A stretch of DNA of 64,000 nt from assembly GCA_017456055.1 (NCBI GenBank), contig JAFTKC010000019.1, forward strand, positions 62,001 through 126,000. The letters are read 5' to 3'. Under the pieces are notes generated by a model, which saw only the letters and a program-made list of their open reading frames with translations, was not told the origin of the DNA and did no database searches. The stretch is from Clostridia bacterium. GTDB taxonomy: Bacteria; Bacillota; Clostridia; Christensenellales; Borkfalkiaceae. Both the position numbers and the translations under genes were made by a program. This document shows positions 26,157 to 34,080 of the stretch, piece by piece (the first letter of the stretch is position 1; every line of letters starts with the position of its first letter).

Positions 26157-26765
26157 TTAAATAGAAATCATAGAGAATACGTAAAACGCCATTGCAATAA
26201 ACGTAGCTATAAGCATTGCGATAGGGAAGCCACTCAAACGTTTATTGAAAGGTTTTTTTGTTATTTTTTCTCTAATACCGCTCATTATAACGATAGAAAC
26301 TAAAAATCCAACGCCACCGAAGAAACCGTATGCAACTGAGTTTAATAAACCCATAGAGCCGATAATTCCAAGTGCTTCAGCCGTACCTGCGTCAATAACG
26401 AGTTCGGCAACGCCTAGGACGGCGCAGTTGGTGGTAATTAACGGAAGATAAATTCCCATTGCGTTGTATAAGGTTGGAGAGAATTTCTTTAAGAAAGACT
26501 CAATCATTTGAACGAGCGCCGCAATAACGAAGATGAAAACAATAACTTCCAAATAAGCGAGTCCGTTAGGTTCTAAGATAAGAGTGTATATAGGGTAGGT
26601 GACAAGGCAAGTAATAGTCATAACGAAAGTCACTGCAACACCCATACCGATAGCAGACTTGGTGTCCTTAGAAACACCTAAGAAAGGGCAAATACCAAGG
26701 AATTGAACGACTACGAAGTTGTTTATAAAAGTAGCCGTCAAAGCGATAAGTAAAAGTGTTCCCAT
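26157..26765 (-). CDS. rnfA: Rnf complex subunit RnfA
   Basis: Polytopic membrane subunit (202 residues, six predicted helices) related to NqrE. The two half-repeats of RnfA and RnfE face each other and hold an intramembrane 2Fe-2S cluster through conserved cysteines; here CPFLGVSKDT and TTNCAVLG provide them. It begins with NNFVVVQFLGICPFLG, a family hallmark. It is two bases from rnfE and ten from rnfB. Confidence 0.95.
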   Translation of the reverse strand: MGTLLLIALTATFINNFVVVQFLGICPFLGVSKDTKSAIGMGVAVTFVMTITCLVTYPIYTLILEPNGLAYLEVIVFIFVIAALVQMIESFLKKFSPTLYNAMGIYLPLITTNCAVLGVAELVIDAGTAEALGIIGSMGLLNSVAYGFFGGVGFLVSIVIMSGIREKITKKPFNKRLSGFPIAMLIATFIAMAFYVFSMISI

Positions 26766-26766
26766 A

Positions 26767-27390
26767 TTATTTAGCCCCCCTTAATGCTTTTTTCTCTTGA
26801 ACTTTAGTGACAATATAGTTAAATAAAGCAATCATTATAGCGTAGGTGAAGAACGCGCCTGCGCTTGAAGAGAAGAACCCTATTGAGAAAACGTTGGGGT
26901 CCCAAATAGCAAGCCCAAAGATTGAGCCGTTGCCCAAAAGTTCACGAATAGTACCCATAGTGACTAGAGAGAGAGTGAAGCCGAGTCCCATAAATAATCC
27001 GTCGAAAGCAGAATCTAGAACGGGCTTTTTAGATGCAAAACTTTCCGCTCTGCCTAAAATAATACAGTTAACAACGATAAGAGGCAAGTAAACGCCTAAG
27101 ACTTCGTAGAGGTCAGGCATAAATTTATCTAAAACCAATTTAACTATGGTGACAAACGTCGCTATTATTAAAATGAAAGCAGGTATTCTAATCGTTTTTG
27201 GAATAATGTTTTTAAGCATAGAGATAATAGCGTTAGAACAAATCAAAACGAAAGTCACAGCAATACCCATACCAAAACTACTAAAAGCCGACGTAGTTAA
27301 CGCCAAAGTAGGACAAGTTCCTAAAACTAAACGTAAGGTCGGATTTTCAAAAATTAAGCCGTTAGAGGCGAGTTTCTTAATATTTATCAT
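26767..27390 (-). CDS. rnfE: Rnf complex subunit RnfE
   Basis: 207-residue membrane subunit homologous to RnfA and NqrD. The opening LVLGTCPTLALTTSAFSSFG and IVVNCIILGRAESFA hold the conserved cysteines that bind the intramembrane iron-sulfur centre together with RnfA. Six hydrophobic helices are visible. Its start overlaps the rnfG stop by one base, so the proteins are likely made in fixed ratio. Confidence 0.94.
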   Translation of the reverse strand: MINIKKLASNGLIFENPTLRLVLGTCPTLALTTSAFSSFGMGIAVTFVLICSNAIISMLKNIIPKTIRIPAFILIIATFVTIVKLVLDKFMPDLYEVLGVYLPLIVVNCIILGRAESFASKKPVLDSAFDGLFMGLGFTLSLVTMGTIRELLGNGSIFGLAIWDPNVFSIGFFSSSAGAFFTYAIMIALFNYIVTKVQEKKALRGAK

Positions 27391-27935
27391 TAGTTCTGCC
27401 CTCCTTGTAAGGTGTAAGCGTTAACGAATCTTAGCGCAACGTAAACAGAGTTTGATGCGGCGTTAGAAGAAAACGTTGCCCCCGAAACAATAACTTTTTC
27501 AAAATCATCGTAAGGTGTAGAAGCGTTCTTATCAATATACCTAGAATAGATATCAGAGAGTTTTGACATTAAAGTTTGTCCGGTATAAGAATCCTGTACG
27601 ACTTTTTTAACTACTAAGTCGGAACTGATTGCAACGTAGGTGGTTATCGTTCCGTTAGCGTATCCTTTCTTGCCTCTAGACAAGACTAGGTAATCTCCGT
27701 TATCTAAAACGTAGCATGCTTTAATTTCGCCCTTGTTTGCTTCGCTTGAAAGATCAACCGAGTTAATGTCTATAGTCTGTTCTAAACTAACTTGCTCGGT
27801 GTAAATTTTGCCGATTGCTCTATTGATTCTCTCTTGGTCGGAAACGAATAAAAGGTCTGATAAAATAGCCAAAAGCGCACCGCACACGAGAATAATAGCG
27901 AGCATAACGGTAATAGTCTTTAAGGAGTTTTTCAT
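27390..27935 (-). CDS. rnfG: Rnf complex subunit RnfG
   Basis: Flavoprotein subunit with a single N-terminal membrane helix (about 7-29) and an extracytoplasmic FMN-binding domain. The flavin is attached to a threonine in VSGATFSSNA (about 150-159), the S(T)GAT motif. At 181 residues it is near the short end of the family. Both neighbours overlap it by a base, as expected for this operon. Confidence 0.92.
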   Translation of the reverse strand: MKNSLKTITVMLAIILVCGALLAILSDLLFVSDQERINRAIGKIYTEQVSLEQTIDINSVDLSSEANKGEIKACYVLDNGDYLVLSRGKKGYANGTITTYVAISSDLVVKKVVQDSYTGQTLMSKLSDIYSRYIDKNASTPYDDFEKVIVSGATFSSNAASNSVYVALRFVNAYTLQGGQN

Positions 27936-28906
27936 TATTTGACCTCCTTTTTAGGTTTTTGATATCCAAACGGTTTACGGAAAGGAATTTTATCGATTAA
28001 CGGAACTAAAACGTTCATAAGAAGAATAACGAAAGAAGCCGTTTCGTATCCGGTAAAATGACGCAAAAGAGAGGTCAAAATACCGAAGAATATGAAGAAA
28101 ATAACGTTTCCTGCCGTAGTGGTTGGGTTGGTCACGTAATCGGTTGCCATAAAGAAAGCGCCAAAGATTAAACCGCCCGAAAGAATTGCAGGGAGTATTA
28201 TGTTTAAATTAAAATCGTTGAGCATATATGTCGTAAGTCCTGCAAAAAGTATAGATAGAAGTGGCAACCATATTTTAATAATTTTACGGATAGCAAGGTA
28301 AATTGCACCGATAAGTATTGCAACTTTACAAGTTTCACCAATACAACCGGCAACGCCCGTTCCAAGAAGTAGGTCTATGGTAGAGAGTGAATCTCCGTGT
28401 TCTAGAAAACTTTGCAAACTAGTTGCGCCCGTAATAACGGTTGGGTTTATAGCACCGATAGTTGGTGCAGGAAAGGTGTTTAACAAAGTCGTAAAAGAAA
28501 TGAAAGCAAAAATTCTACCTGCAGCGGCGGGGTTAACGAAGTTTTGCCCCGTGCCACCGAATAACATTTTAGTAACGATAATAGCAAATATACTTGCCAA
28601 AGCAGGTATGTATAAATGCCAGTTTGCAGGGATAATTAAAGCGATAATTAAGCCGGTGACTAGTGAAGTATAATCTAAACTTTTCACTATATCTTTAAAC
28701 TTTTCGCCCATAATGAGTCTATAAACTATTTCACTACCAACGGCAAAGATAACTGAAACCAAAACGTTGAGTATGGCTAGGTATCCAAAGAAAACTATAC
28801 CTGCGATGGTAGCGGGGAGAAGGGCTAAGCAAACGTTAAGCATTATTTTTTTGGTTGAATTACTTGAGCGAACGTGTGGCGAAGCCGAAAATTGATAAGT
28901 CATCAC
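27935..28906 (-). CDS. rnfD: Rnf complex subunit RnfD
   Basis: 323-residue membrane subunit related to NqrB. It opens with SPHVRSSNSTKKIMLNVCLALLP, a family start (quoted in part), and has about ten hydrophobic helices. VITGATSLQSF carries the threonine to which FMN is covalently attached by an ApbE-type transferase; no apbE gene lies in this window. The start ATG overlaps the rnfC stop by four bases. Confidence 0.94.
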   Translation of the reverse strand: MMTYQFSASPHVRSSNSTKKIMLNVCLALLPATIAGIVFFGYLAILNVLVSVIFAVGSEIVYRLIMGEKFKDIVKSLDYTSLVTGLIIALIIPANWHLYIPALASIFAIIVTKMLFGGTGQNFVNPAAAGRIFAFISFTTLLNTFPAPTIGAINPTVITGATSLQSFLEHGDSLSTIDLLLGTGVAGCIGETCKVAILIGAIYLAIRKIIKIWLPLLSILFAGLTTYMLNDFNLNIILPAILSGGLIFGAFFMATDYVTNPTTTAGNVIFFIFFGILTSLLRHFTGYETASFVILLMNVLVPLIDKIPFRKPFGYQKPKKEVK

Positions 28907-30258
28907 TTTTCCTCCTTTTGTTGATTTTTCTCTTTTTCTTCTTGGGCTTTTTTCTTGATATAATACTCTTTAATTTTGCCTTTAGAGAAGTTAAAAGATT
29001 GAGTTAACGGACGTTTAGCAGGGCAGTTATAAGCGCAAGAGCCACACTCGATACAGTTCATAACGCCCAATTTTTCAGCGTGAAGATAATCTTCTGCTAG
29101 AATACTAGCCTCCATAGTCGCAGGTATTAAACGCATAGGGCAGTTGTCTGCGCATCTTCCACAATTTATGCAGTTTGTAGGTTTTTCTCCGTTTGCCTCT
29201 TTAGATTTTAGTAGTAAAATACCACTATCCGTCTTTCTAGTATATTGAATATCACTAGTTAAGGCTTTACCCATCATAGGTCCACCTGCAACTACCTTTA
29301 CGGTATCGTCATTAACACCACCACAGTATTCTATAATGTCTGCAAAGGGAGTGCCTAGCGCTACTCTTAAGTTCTTAGGATATTTAATTCCGCCACCACT
29401 AACGGTGATAACGGTTTTAGCGAGAGGAAGATTTAATTCTATAGCCTCGTAGATAGCAATCATAGTCTTTACGTTTTGAACGCAAACGCCAACGTCGAAA
29501 GGCATTTTGCCACAAGGAACTTTTCTACCAGTAGTGCAGTAGATAAGGTGTTTTTCGCTACCCATAGGGTATTGTTTTTTAAGAACAACTACTTCCAAAT
29601 CTTGGTATTTAGAAAAGATTTCGATAGCCTTTGGCTTGTTTGCCTCAATGCCGACGATAACTTTATTTAAATTAAGCGCTCTAGCGGTGTATTTAATGCC
29701 CTTATAAATTTCTTCCGTTCTTTCGAGCATAAGTCTATAGTCGCAAGTTAAATAAGGCTCGCACTCTGCGGCGTTAATGATAAGGCAATCGAGTTGTGAC
29801 TTTGGCGAAAGTTTAACTGCCGTGGGGAAGCCTGCGCCACCTAAACCAACGATACCTGCTAGTCTAATTCTGTCAATGATATCGTTTGGCTCGAAACTCG
29901 TCATTTCGTCGAATAAAATTTGGTCTTCCTTAAAATCGTTGTCAACTACCACGTATTTTTGTTTTTGTCCCATAGCGTTAACGATATCACATACTGCGCT
30001 AACCGTTCCGCTAACCGAAGAATAAATGTTAGCAGAAATTGCACCGCTTTCTTTTCCCACGAGTTGACCTTTTTTAACGTAATCGCCAACTTCAACGACG
30101 GGAATAGCGGGCGCGCCGATATGTTGCGTCATACTCAAATAAATTTTAGGTGAGCCGGGCATGTTTTCGATAGGCTTTTCACTAGTAAATTGTTTTTGGT
30201 CTTTTACGTGAATGCCATAAGGATATCTTTTGCCCATTCTCAAATTGTTAAGTTTCAA
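28903..30258 (-). CDS. rnfC: Rnf complex subunit RnfC
   Basis: NADH-binding subunit of Rnf. The 451 residues include the flavin/NADH site RLAGIVGLGGAGFPTAVKL, the SLBB-like segment and two 4Fe-4S motifs, CINCGRCADNCPMRLIP and CIECGSCAYNCPAKRP, near the C-terminus. I set the start at TTG 30258, because AAAGGAGAGG lies six bases upstream and the next residues (KLNNLRMGKR) match RnfC openings. A longer frame to 30348 runs through the upstream gene's stop and lacks a site. It is first of the rnf genes proper. Confidence 0.93.
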   Translation of the reverse strand: MKLNNLRMGKRYPYGIHVKDQKQFTSEKPIENMPGSPKIYLSMTQHIGAPAIPVVEVGDYVKKGQLVGKESGAISANIYSSVSGTVSAVCDIVNAMGQKQKYVVVDNDFKEDQILFDEMTSFEPNDIIDRIRLAGIVGLGGAGFPTAVKLSPKSQLDCLIINAAECEPYLTCDYRLMLERTEEIYKGIKYTARALNLNKVIVGIEANKPKAIEIFSKYQDLEVVVLKKQYPMGSEKHLIYCTTGRKVPCGKMPFDVGVCVQNVKTMIAIYEAIELNLPLAKTVITVSGGGIKYPKNLRVALGTPFADIIEYCGGVNDDTVKVVAGGPMMGKALTSDIQYTRKTDSGILLLKSKEANGEKPTNCINCGRCADNCPMRLIPATMEASILAEDYLHAEKLGVMNCIECGSCAYNCPAKRPLTQSFNFSKGKIKEYYIKKKAQEEKEKNQQKEEK

Positions 30259-30280
30259 AATTTTCCTCTCCTTTTTGTAG

Positions 30281-30787
30281 TTATATAAGTATTTTTTTAG
30301 GGAGTCGTTTAGAAATAATATAAACGGCAAATCCCGTGACAACCCCACCTAGAATACCGATAAGCGCAAGATAGGGAAGATAAACTAAGTATTGTGGCGT
30401 TTGAGTATATAAGCAAAATATTAGATTTTGCGTCGTGATATTAACGACTGCTCCCAAAACGCTTATTGAAACGATGCTTGACCTTTTAATAAAGTAGATA
30501 GCGATAATTTCTAACGTAAGAGCAATAGCACCCGATGGTAAAGAAAACACTATTGCCGAGATATTACCGGAGAATAAACTTCCTAAAAGCACCTTTATTA
30601 CTAGGGTGGCATATCCGTATCCCGCACCTAAAACAAGGGCAGATAGCAAGATAAACACGTTAGAAAGACCAATCTTAGCACCGGGAATTATTAGTGGTGG
30701 GAATAAATTCTCTATTAAAAACGTAATTAAGGATAGCGTTGAAAGTAGGCCACAAAGGGCTAGTTTTTTAAGTCTAACGTTTCTCAT
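30281..30787 (-). CDS. Gx transporter / heptaprenyl diphosphate synthase component I family membrane protein
   Basis: 168-residue protein with five or six hydrophobic helices. The segment FPPLIIPGAKIGLSNVFILL is the mark of the HepI/Gx transporter family, S-component-like proteins of unknown cargo often found before Rnf or prenyl genes. The start at 30787 (ATG) follows GGAGGTGG directly, and overlaps the end of the upstream gene by four bases. It lies 22 bases before rnfC. A role in quinone or flavin supply for Rnf is possible but not shown. Confidence 0.8.
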   Translation of the reverse strand: MRNVRLKKLALCGLLSTLSLITFLIENLFPPLIIPGAKIGLSNVFILLSALVLGAGYGYATLVIKVLLGSLFSGNISAIVFSLPSGAIALTLEIIAIYFIKRSSIVSISVLGAVVNITTQNLIFCLYTQTPQYLVYLPYLALIGILGGVVTGFAVYIISKRLPKKILI

Positions 30788-31284
30788 AATCCACCTCCAA
30801 TAACTGGTGGAGTAGGGGAGAACTCGGCGATAGGCAAAATCTTTAAGTCGTGTGGAGCGCAATAAATCATTCCGTTATTTGAAATTTTAGGCTCGTAAAC
30901 GCAGTCTTTAGATTTTGAACAAGCGCTATCTAGCATTTTAACCCATTTTTCCTTTACGTTGTACTCTACGAGATTGAAATTCGACTCGTCGTCAAAGAAT
31001 ATGGTGATAGTAGAATTATTCTCGTCTACTATAATATTGTCCAAATAATCGTTAGAAATTTCATATTTCCCAGATGAATAATCTAATGAAAAGATTTCTT
31101 CTTGTCCAACGCAAATAGAAAATCCCTTAACGTCAGCAAGGGAAGGGGCGATAACAAAGCAAATAAAAAGCACGGCAACTAAAGTAAGAATAAAAAGATA
31201 TATAAAAATATCGTTAAATTCAAATGGGTTGCGTACTTTGAATGCGTTTAATATTTTATTAGACGAATGCTCGGTAGAGTCCAT
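30784..31284 (-). CDS. NusG domain II-containing membrane-anchored protein
   Basis: About 166 residues: a cytosolic N-terminal part, one membrane helix (about 27-45) and an extracytoplasmic NusG-domain-II fold (from FSICVGQEEIFSLDYSSGKY to GMIYCAPHDLKILP). Such proteins commonly precede Gx-family and rnf genes in Clostridia; the function is not known. The start is uncertain. A TTG at 31338 falls at the predicted transcription start (about 31337), so I prefer ATG 31284, although its ribosome binding site is distant. It heads the rnf operon. Confidence 0.7.
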   Translation of the reverse strand: MDSTEHSSNKILNAFKVRNPFEFNDIFIYLFILTLVAVLFICFVIAPSLADVKGFSICVGQEEIFSLDYSSGKYEISNDYLDNIIVDENNSTITIFFDDESNFNLVEYNVKEKWVKMLDSACSKSKDCVYEPKISNNGMIYCAPHDLKILPIAEFSPTPPVIGGGL

Positions 31285-31343
31285 ATTAGACGGCTCAAAA
31301 CAATCCTTTTTCAAAATAAAACACCAAATTCCCTTCAATCAAT

Positions 31344-31372
31344 ATTTTACTACAACGCAAATGCTTTGTCAA
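31344..31372 (-). promoter_or_regulatory. Promoter of the rnf operon
   Basis: On the minus strand, TTGACA (31372-31367), 17 bp, TAAAAT (31349-31344). The consensus -35 and spacing make it convincing. Confidence 0.8.
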
Positions 31373-31394
31373 TGCATTTTATTGTTTTTAAACA

Positions 31395-31422
31395 ATAAAA
31401 AAAGCCTTAAAAAAGGCTTTTT
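31395..31422 (-). terminator. Intrinsic terminator of the polytopic membrane protein gene
   Basis: On the minus strand AAAAAGCCTT and AAGGCTTTTT form a stem around a four-base loop, followed by Ts. It directly follows the stop at 31426. Confidence 0.8.
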
Positions 31423-31425
31423 AAT

Positions 31426-32736
31426 TTAGATTTCATCAATGCTTTTTCGGCAGGCGTTTGGTATTCTAATTATTAACATTATTAGTGAGTAAGCAAACAC
31501 GAAAGCAAGGGCGTAGAATTTAATTCCAATAGCGTTTTTAAGTAGGAATACACCCATAGACGCGAGAGAGAATATTAAGTTAACGAGCATCATAAAGTCG
31601 CCGAAAGTGATTTTCGGTGCTTTAAGAGTTGAGCCTGAAACGATTAAACCAATTCCAACTGCACCAACGAAAACTAAATTGATTATCATCGTTGGGATAA
31701 TGGGGAAGAGAATTGAATATCCACCCGCGTCGTTAGGTCTAATAAAGTAGAGAGGGTTTGCGAATAGTAGCATTAAGATAAAGATTGCCGTAGCCACGAA
31801 GGAAGTGGTTAAAACCGAGCATAATCCGTATTTTGAAGAAACCTTTTTAAAGTAAGCGATAATTCTATTTCCCTCAAAGTGTTCGGCAGTATTTTTGCCG
31901 ATTTTAGAAATATCAAAGAAGATAAATCTCAAAAGGGTAAGAATTAAAGCAATTCCCACAAAGACAGCCCAGTAAATCATATACGTATCAAAAACTTCAC
32001 TATTTTTATGAAGTAATAATATTTGTAGTAAAGTTGGGATAAGCGTGACGGTTAGTGAAAGCACTGAAGCGTCTAAAATTCCAACCATTTTAGCGATAGA
32101 ATTATAAATTAAAAGTGATAAAATAACGCCTGCTAAAATGATGGGGATAACGATTCCCGAAGAAGAGAAATTTATAACCGTTTTAGTTCTTAGAATAACG
32201 TAAGATAGGCAGGTTAACGCTATCGAAAAGAGCAGTATTGCAAAGAACGAGTAGTTCTTAAAAAGTGCGTGATAGTATGCGTTTATTGAATTTTTGGTGT
32301 AGTATATAGTGCCGTTATCTTCGTAAGGGTTAAAATAAACCTTTCTAATACTGCAAATTAAAAGCATAAAAGCAAATATGCCCGATGGGATAGCAATTCT
32401 TAAGACGGTTATTTTTTTAGAAACGAAAAGGGTGTATAAAACGTATGCGATACAAGTTAAGATTATGGCAAAATTAGTGTAGTCGGCAGAGCATAATCTC
32501 TTCTTTTTAGCAGTGGATAATGCAAAAATCGAATACAACAAAACGTAGTAGCAACAAGTGATGATAGTGTAAAGATTAAAGTTTTTAGGGAAGTTTCCAT
32601 TGGTGAAACCACTAATAATTCCGTACCTTTCTGCAAGAATAAAAACGGTAGATAAAATGGAAGCGATAAACAAGGTGGGAATAAAAGAAAAACTCTTAAA
32701 ATATTTTGCTAAATATCCGTTTCTTAATGAATTCAT
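31426..32736 (-). CDS. Polytopic membrane protein of unknown function
   Basis: 436 residues with about twelve hydrophobic segments (for example FIPTLFIASILSTVFILAE near the N-terminus and AFVFAYSLIMLIIRIPNAC at the C-terminus) joined by short basic loops. I see no transporter signature, nucleotide-binding motif or catalytic residue pattern. The start ATG at 32736 has AAAGGTG upstream; the GTG three codons earlier lies in that site. It is monocistronic, with its own promoter and terminator, and divergent from rlmL. Transport or envelope roles would be guesses. Confidence 0.65.
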   Translation of the reverse strand: MNSLRNGYLAKYFKSFSFIPTLFIASILSTVFILAERYGIISGFTNGNFPKNFNLYTIITCCYYVLLYSIFALSTAKKKRLCSADYTNFAIILTCIAYVLYTLFVSKKITVLRIAIPSGIFAFMLLICSIRKVYFNPYEDNGTIYYTKNSINAYYHALFKNYSFFAILLFSIALTCLSYVILRTKTVINFSSSGIVIPIILAGVILSLLIYNSIAKMVGILDASVLSLTVTLIPTLLQILLLHKNSEVFDTYMIYWAVFVGIALILTLLRFIFFDISKIGKNTAEHFEGNRIIAYFKKVSSKYGLCSVLTTSFVATAIFILMLLFANPLYFIRPNDAGGYSILFPIIPTMIINLVFVGAVGIGLIVSGSTLKAPKITFGDFMMLVNLIFSLASMGVFLLKNAIGIKFYALAFVFAYSLIMLIIRIPNACRKSIDEI

Positions 32737-32786
32737 AAAAAACACCTTTGAGACCGTAAAATATTGTTAAAAGATTTAACTCATAT

Positions 32787-32815
32787 ATTATATAATATAT
32801 CTCTTATTTTTTCAA
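32787..32815 (-). promoter_or_regulatory. Promoter of the polytopic membrane protein gene
   Basis: Minus strand TTGAAA (32815-32810), 17 bp, TATAAT (32792-32787). Divergent from the rlmL promoter 30 bp away. Confidence 0.75.
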
Positions 32816-32843
32816 GCGTTTTAGTTAAAAAAAGACAAAACGC

Positions 32844-32872
32844 TTGATTATTAAAATAATTTAAGTTATAAT
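32844..32872 (+). promoter_or_regulatory. Promoter of rlmL-galT-galE
   Basis: TTGATT (32844-32849), 17 bp, TATAAT (32867-32872). The predicted transcription start is about 32879, which lies after the first in-frame ATG at 32875. Confidence 0.7.
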
Positions 32873-32916
32873 AAATGAGAAAGTTAGTAGGCTTTACAAT
32901 AAAAATTTTTAACTTA

Positions 32917-34080
32917 ATGAATCGTATGATAAATAAAGTAGATTTTCCCGAAAAAGTTGATATAACGTTATCTGTTGCTTCAGGGGTGGAGAGCGTCCTT
33001 AAAAAAGAACTTTTAAGGCTCGGTTATCCGTCTGCCCCCGCTGTAAACGGAGCGATTACTTTTAGTGGAGATTTAAGCGCCGTTGCCCGTTGCAATCTAA
33101 ACTTAAGAACGGCGGATAGAGTATATATTAAACTTGCTGAGTTTACCGCCTTAACCTTTGACGATTTGTTTGACGGCGTAAAGGAAATAGAGTGGGAGCG
33201 CTATATTGATATAAACGGAAGAGTTTTAGTCAACGGAAAGTGTGTAAAAAGTAAACTTTTTTCCATATCAGATTGTCAAAAAATCGTAAAAAAATCAATA
33301 GCGACGAGGCTTTGTTCACAATATAAAATAAGTAGGCTTGTAGAAAGTGGAAACGAATATTCCATTGAGTTTTCCATTTTTAAGGATGTTGCGACCATAC
33401 TATTGAACACGAGTGGAGCAGGGCTTCATAAAAGGGGATATAGAGATTTAGTTGGAATTGCACCTATAAAGGAAACTCTAGCGTCTGCACTACTTTTAAT
33501 GAGTGATTACTACTATCAAAAGCCCTTTTTAGACCCCTTTTGTGGTTCTGGAACTATGGCGATAGAATGTGCGAAAATCGCCCTAAATATTGCCGGTGGT
33601 ATGGGTAGAAACTTTGCTTTTAACGATTGGAAGGGCTTTGATAAAAAATATTTTGACCTTGCTTTAACCGAGGCTTTAGATAACGAAAAAAGAGATAGAA
33701 AAGTTGAGATTTTTGCAAGCGATATTGATAAAAAAGCCGTATCACTTGCCACTCGCCACGCAGAAAGAGCAGGGCTTAAGGGGAAAATTCAATTTTCTAG
33801 GTGCGACGTTAAAGACGTTTACGTTCCATTTAAAGATGGAACTATAGTCACCAATCCACCATACGGAGAGCGAGTTTACGATAAACTAGAGGCAGAAGAG
33901 TGCTATAAGGGCTTAAGAAAATCGTTTGATAAACTTGACAATTGGTCGCTATTTTTAATAACTAGCGAAAAAAGGTTTGAAAAGATATTCGGCAAAAAAT
34001 GCGACAGAGAGAGAAAAATGTATAACTCTAACAAAGAGTGTAGGTTTTATTATTACTATAAAGACAGGGAGAAAAACTAA
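32917..34080 (+). CDS. THUMP-domain class I SAM-dependent RNA methyltransferase (RlmL/Trm14-like)
   Basis: About 387 residues: an N-terminal ferredoxin-like and THUMP RNA-binding region (ITLSVASGVESVLKKELLRLG onward, quoted in part) and a Rossmann methyltransferase with KPFLDPFCGSGTMAIECAKIA and the amino-methylase tetrad TNPPYGERVYD. These match the RlmL N2-guanine 23S rRNA methylase family; the exact target cannot be read. The first ATG at 32875 lies upstream of the predicted transcription start, so I prefer ATG 32917 (or 32926); neither has a clear ribosome binding site. galT starts directly after its stop. Confidence 0.85.
   Translation: MNRMINKVDFPEKVDITLSVASGVESVLKKELLRLGYPSAPAVNGAITFSGDLSAVARCNLNLRTADRVYIKLAEFTALTFDDLFDGVKEIEWERYIDINGRVLVNGKCVKSKLFSISDCQKIVKKSIATRLCSQYKISRLVESGNEYSIEFSIFKDVATILLNTSGAGLHKRGYRDLVGIAPIKETLASALLLMSDYYYQKPFLDPFCGSGTMAIECAKIALNIAGGMGRNFAFNDWKGFDKKYFDLALTEALDNEKRDRKVEIFASDIDKKAVSLATRHAERAGLKGKIQFSRCDVKDVYVPFKDGTIVTNPPYGERVYDKLEAEECYKGLRKSFDKLDNWSLFLITSEKRFEKIFGKKCDRERKMYNSNKECRFYYYYKDREKN

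Noticed and set aside
28377..28673. Plus-strand frames inside the rnf operon
   Set aside because: These are antisense shadows of well-recognised membrane-protein genes.
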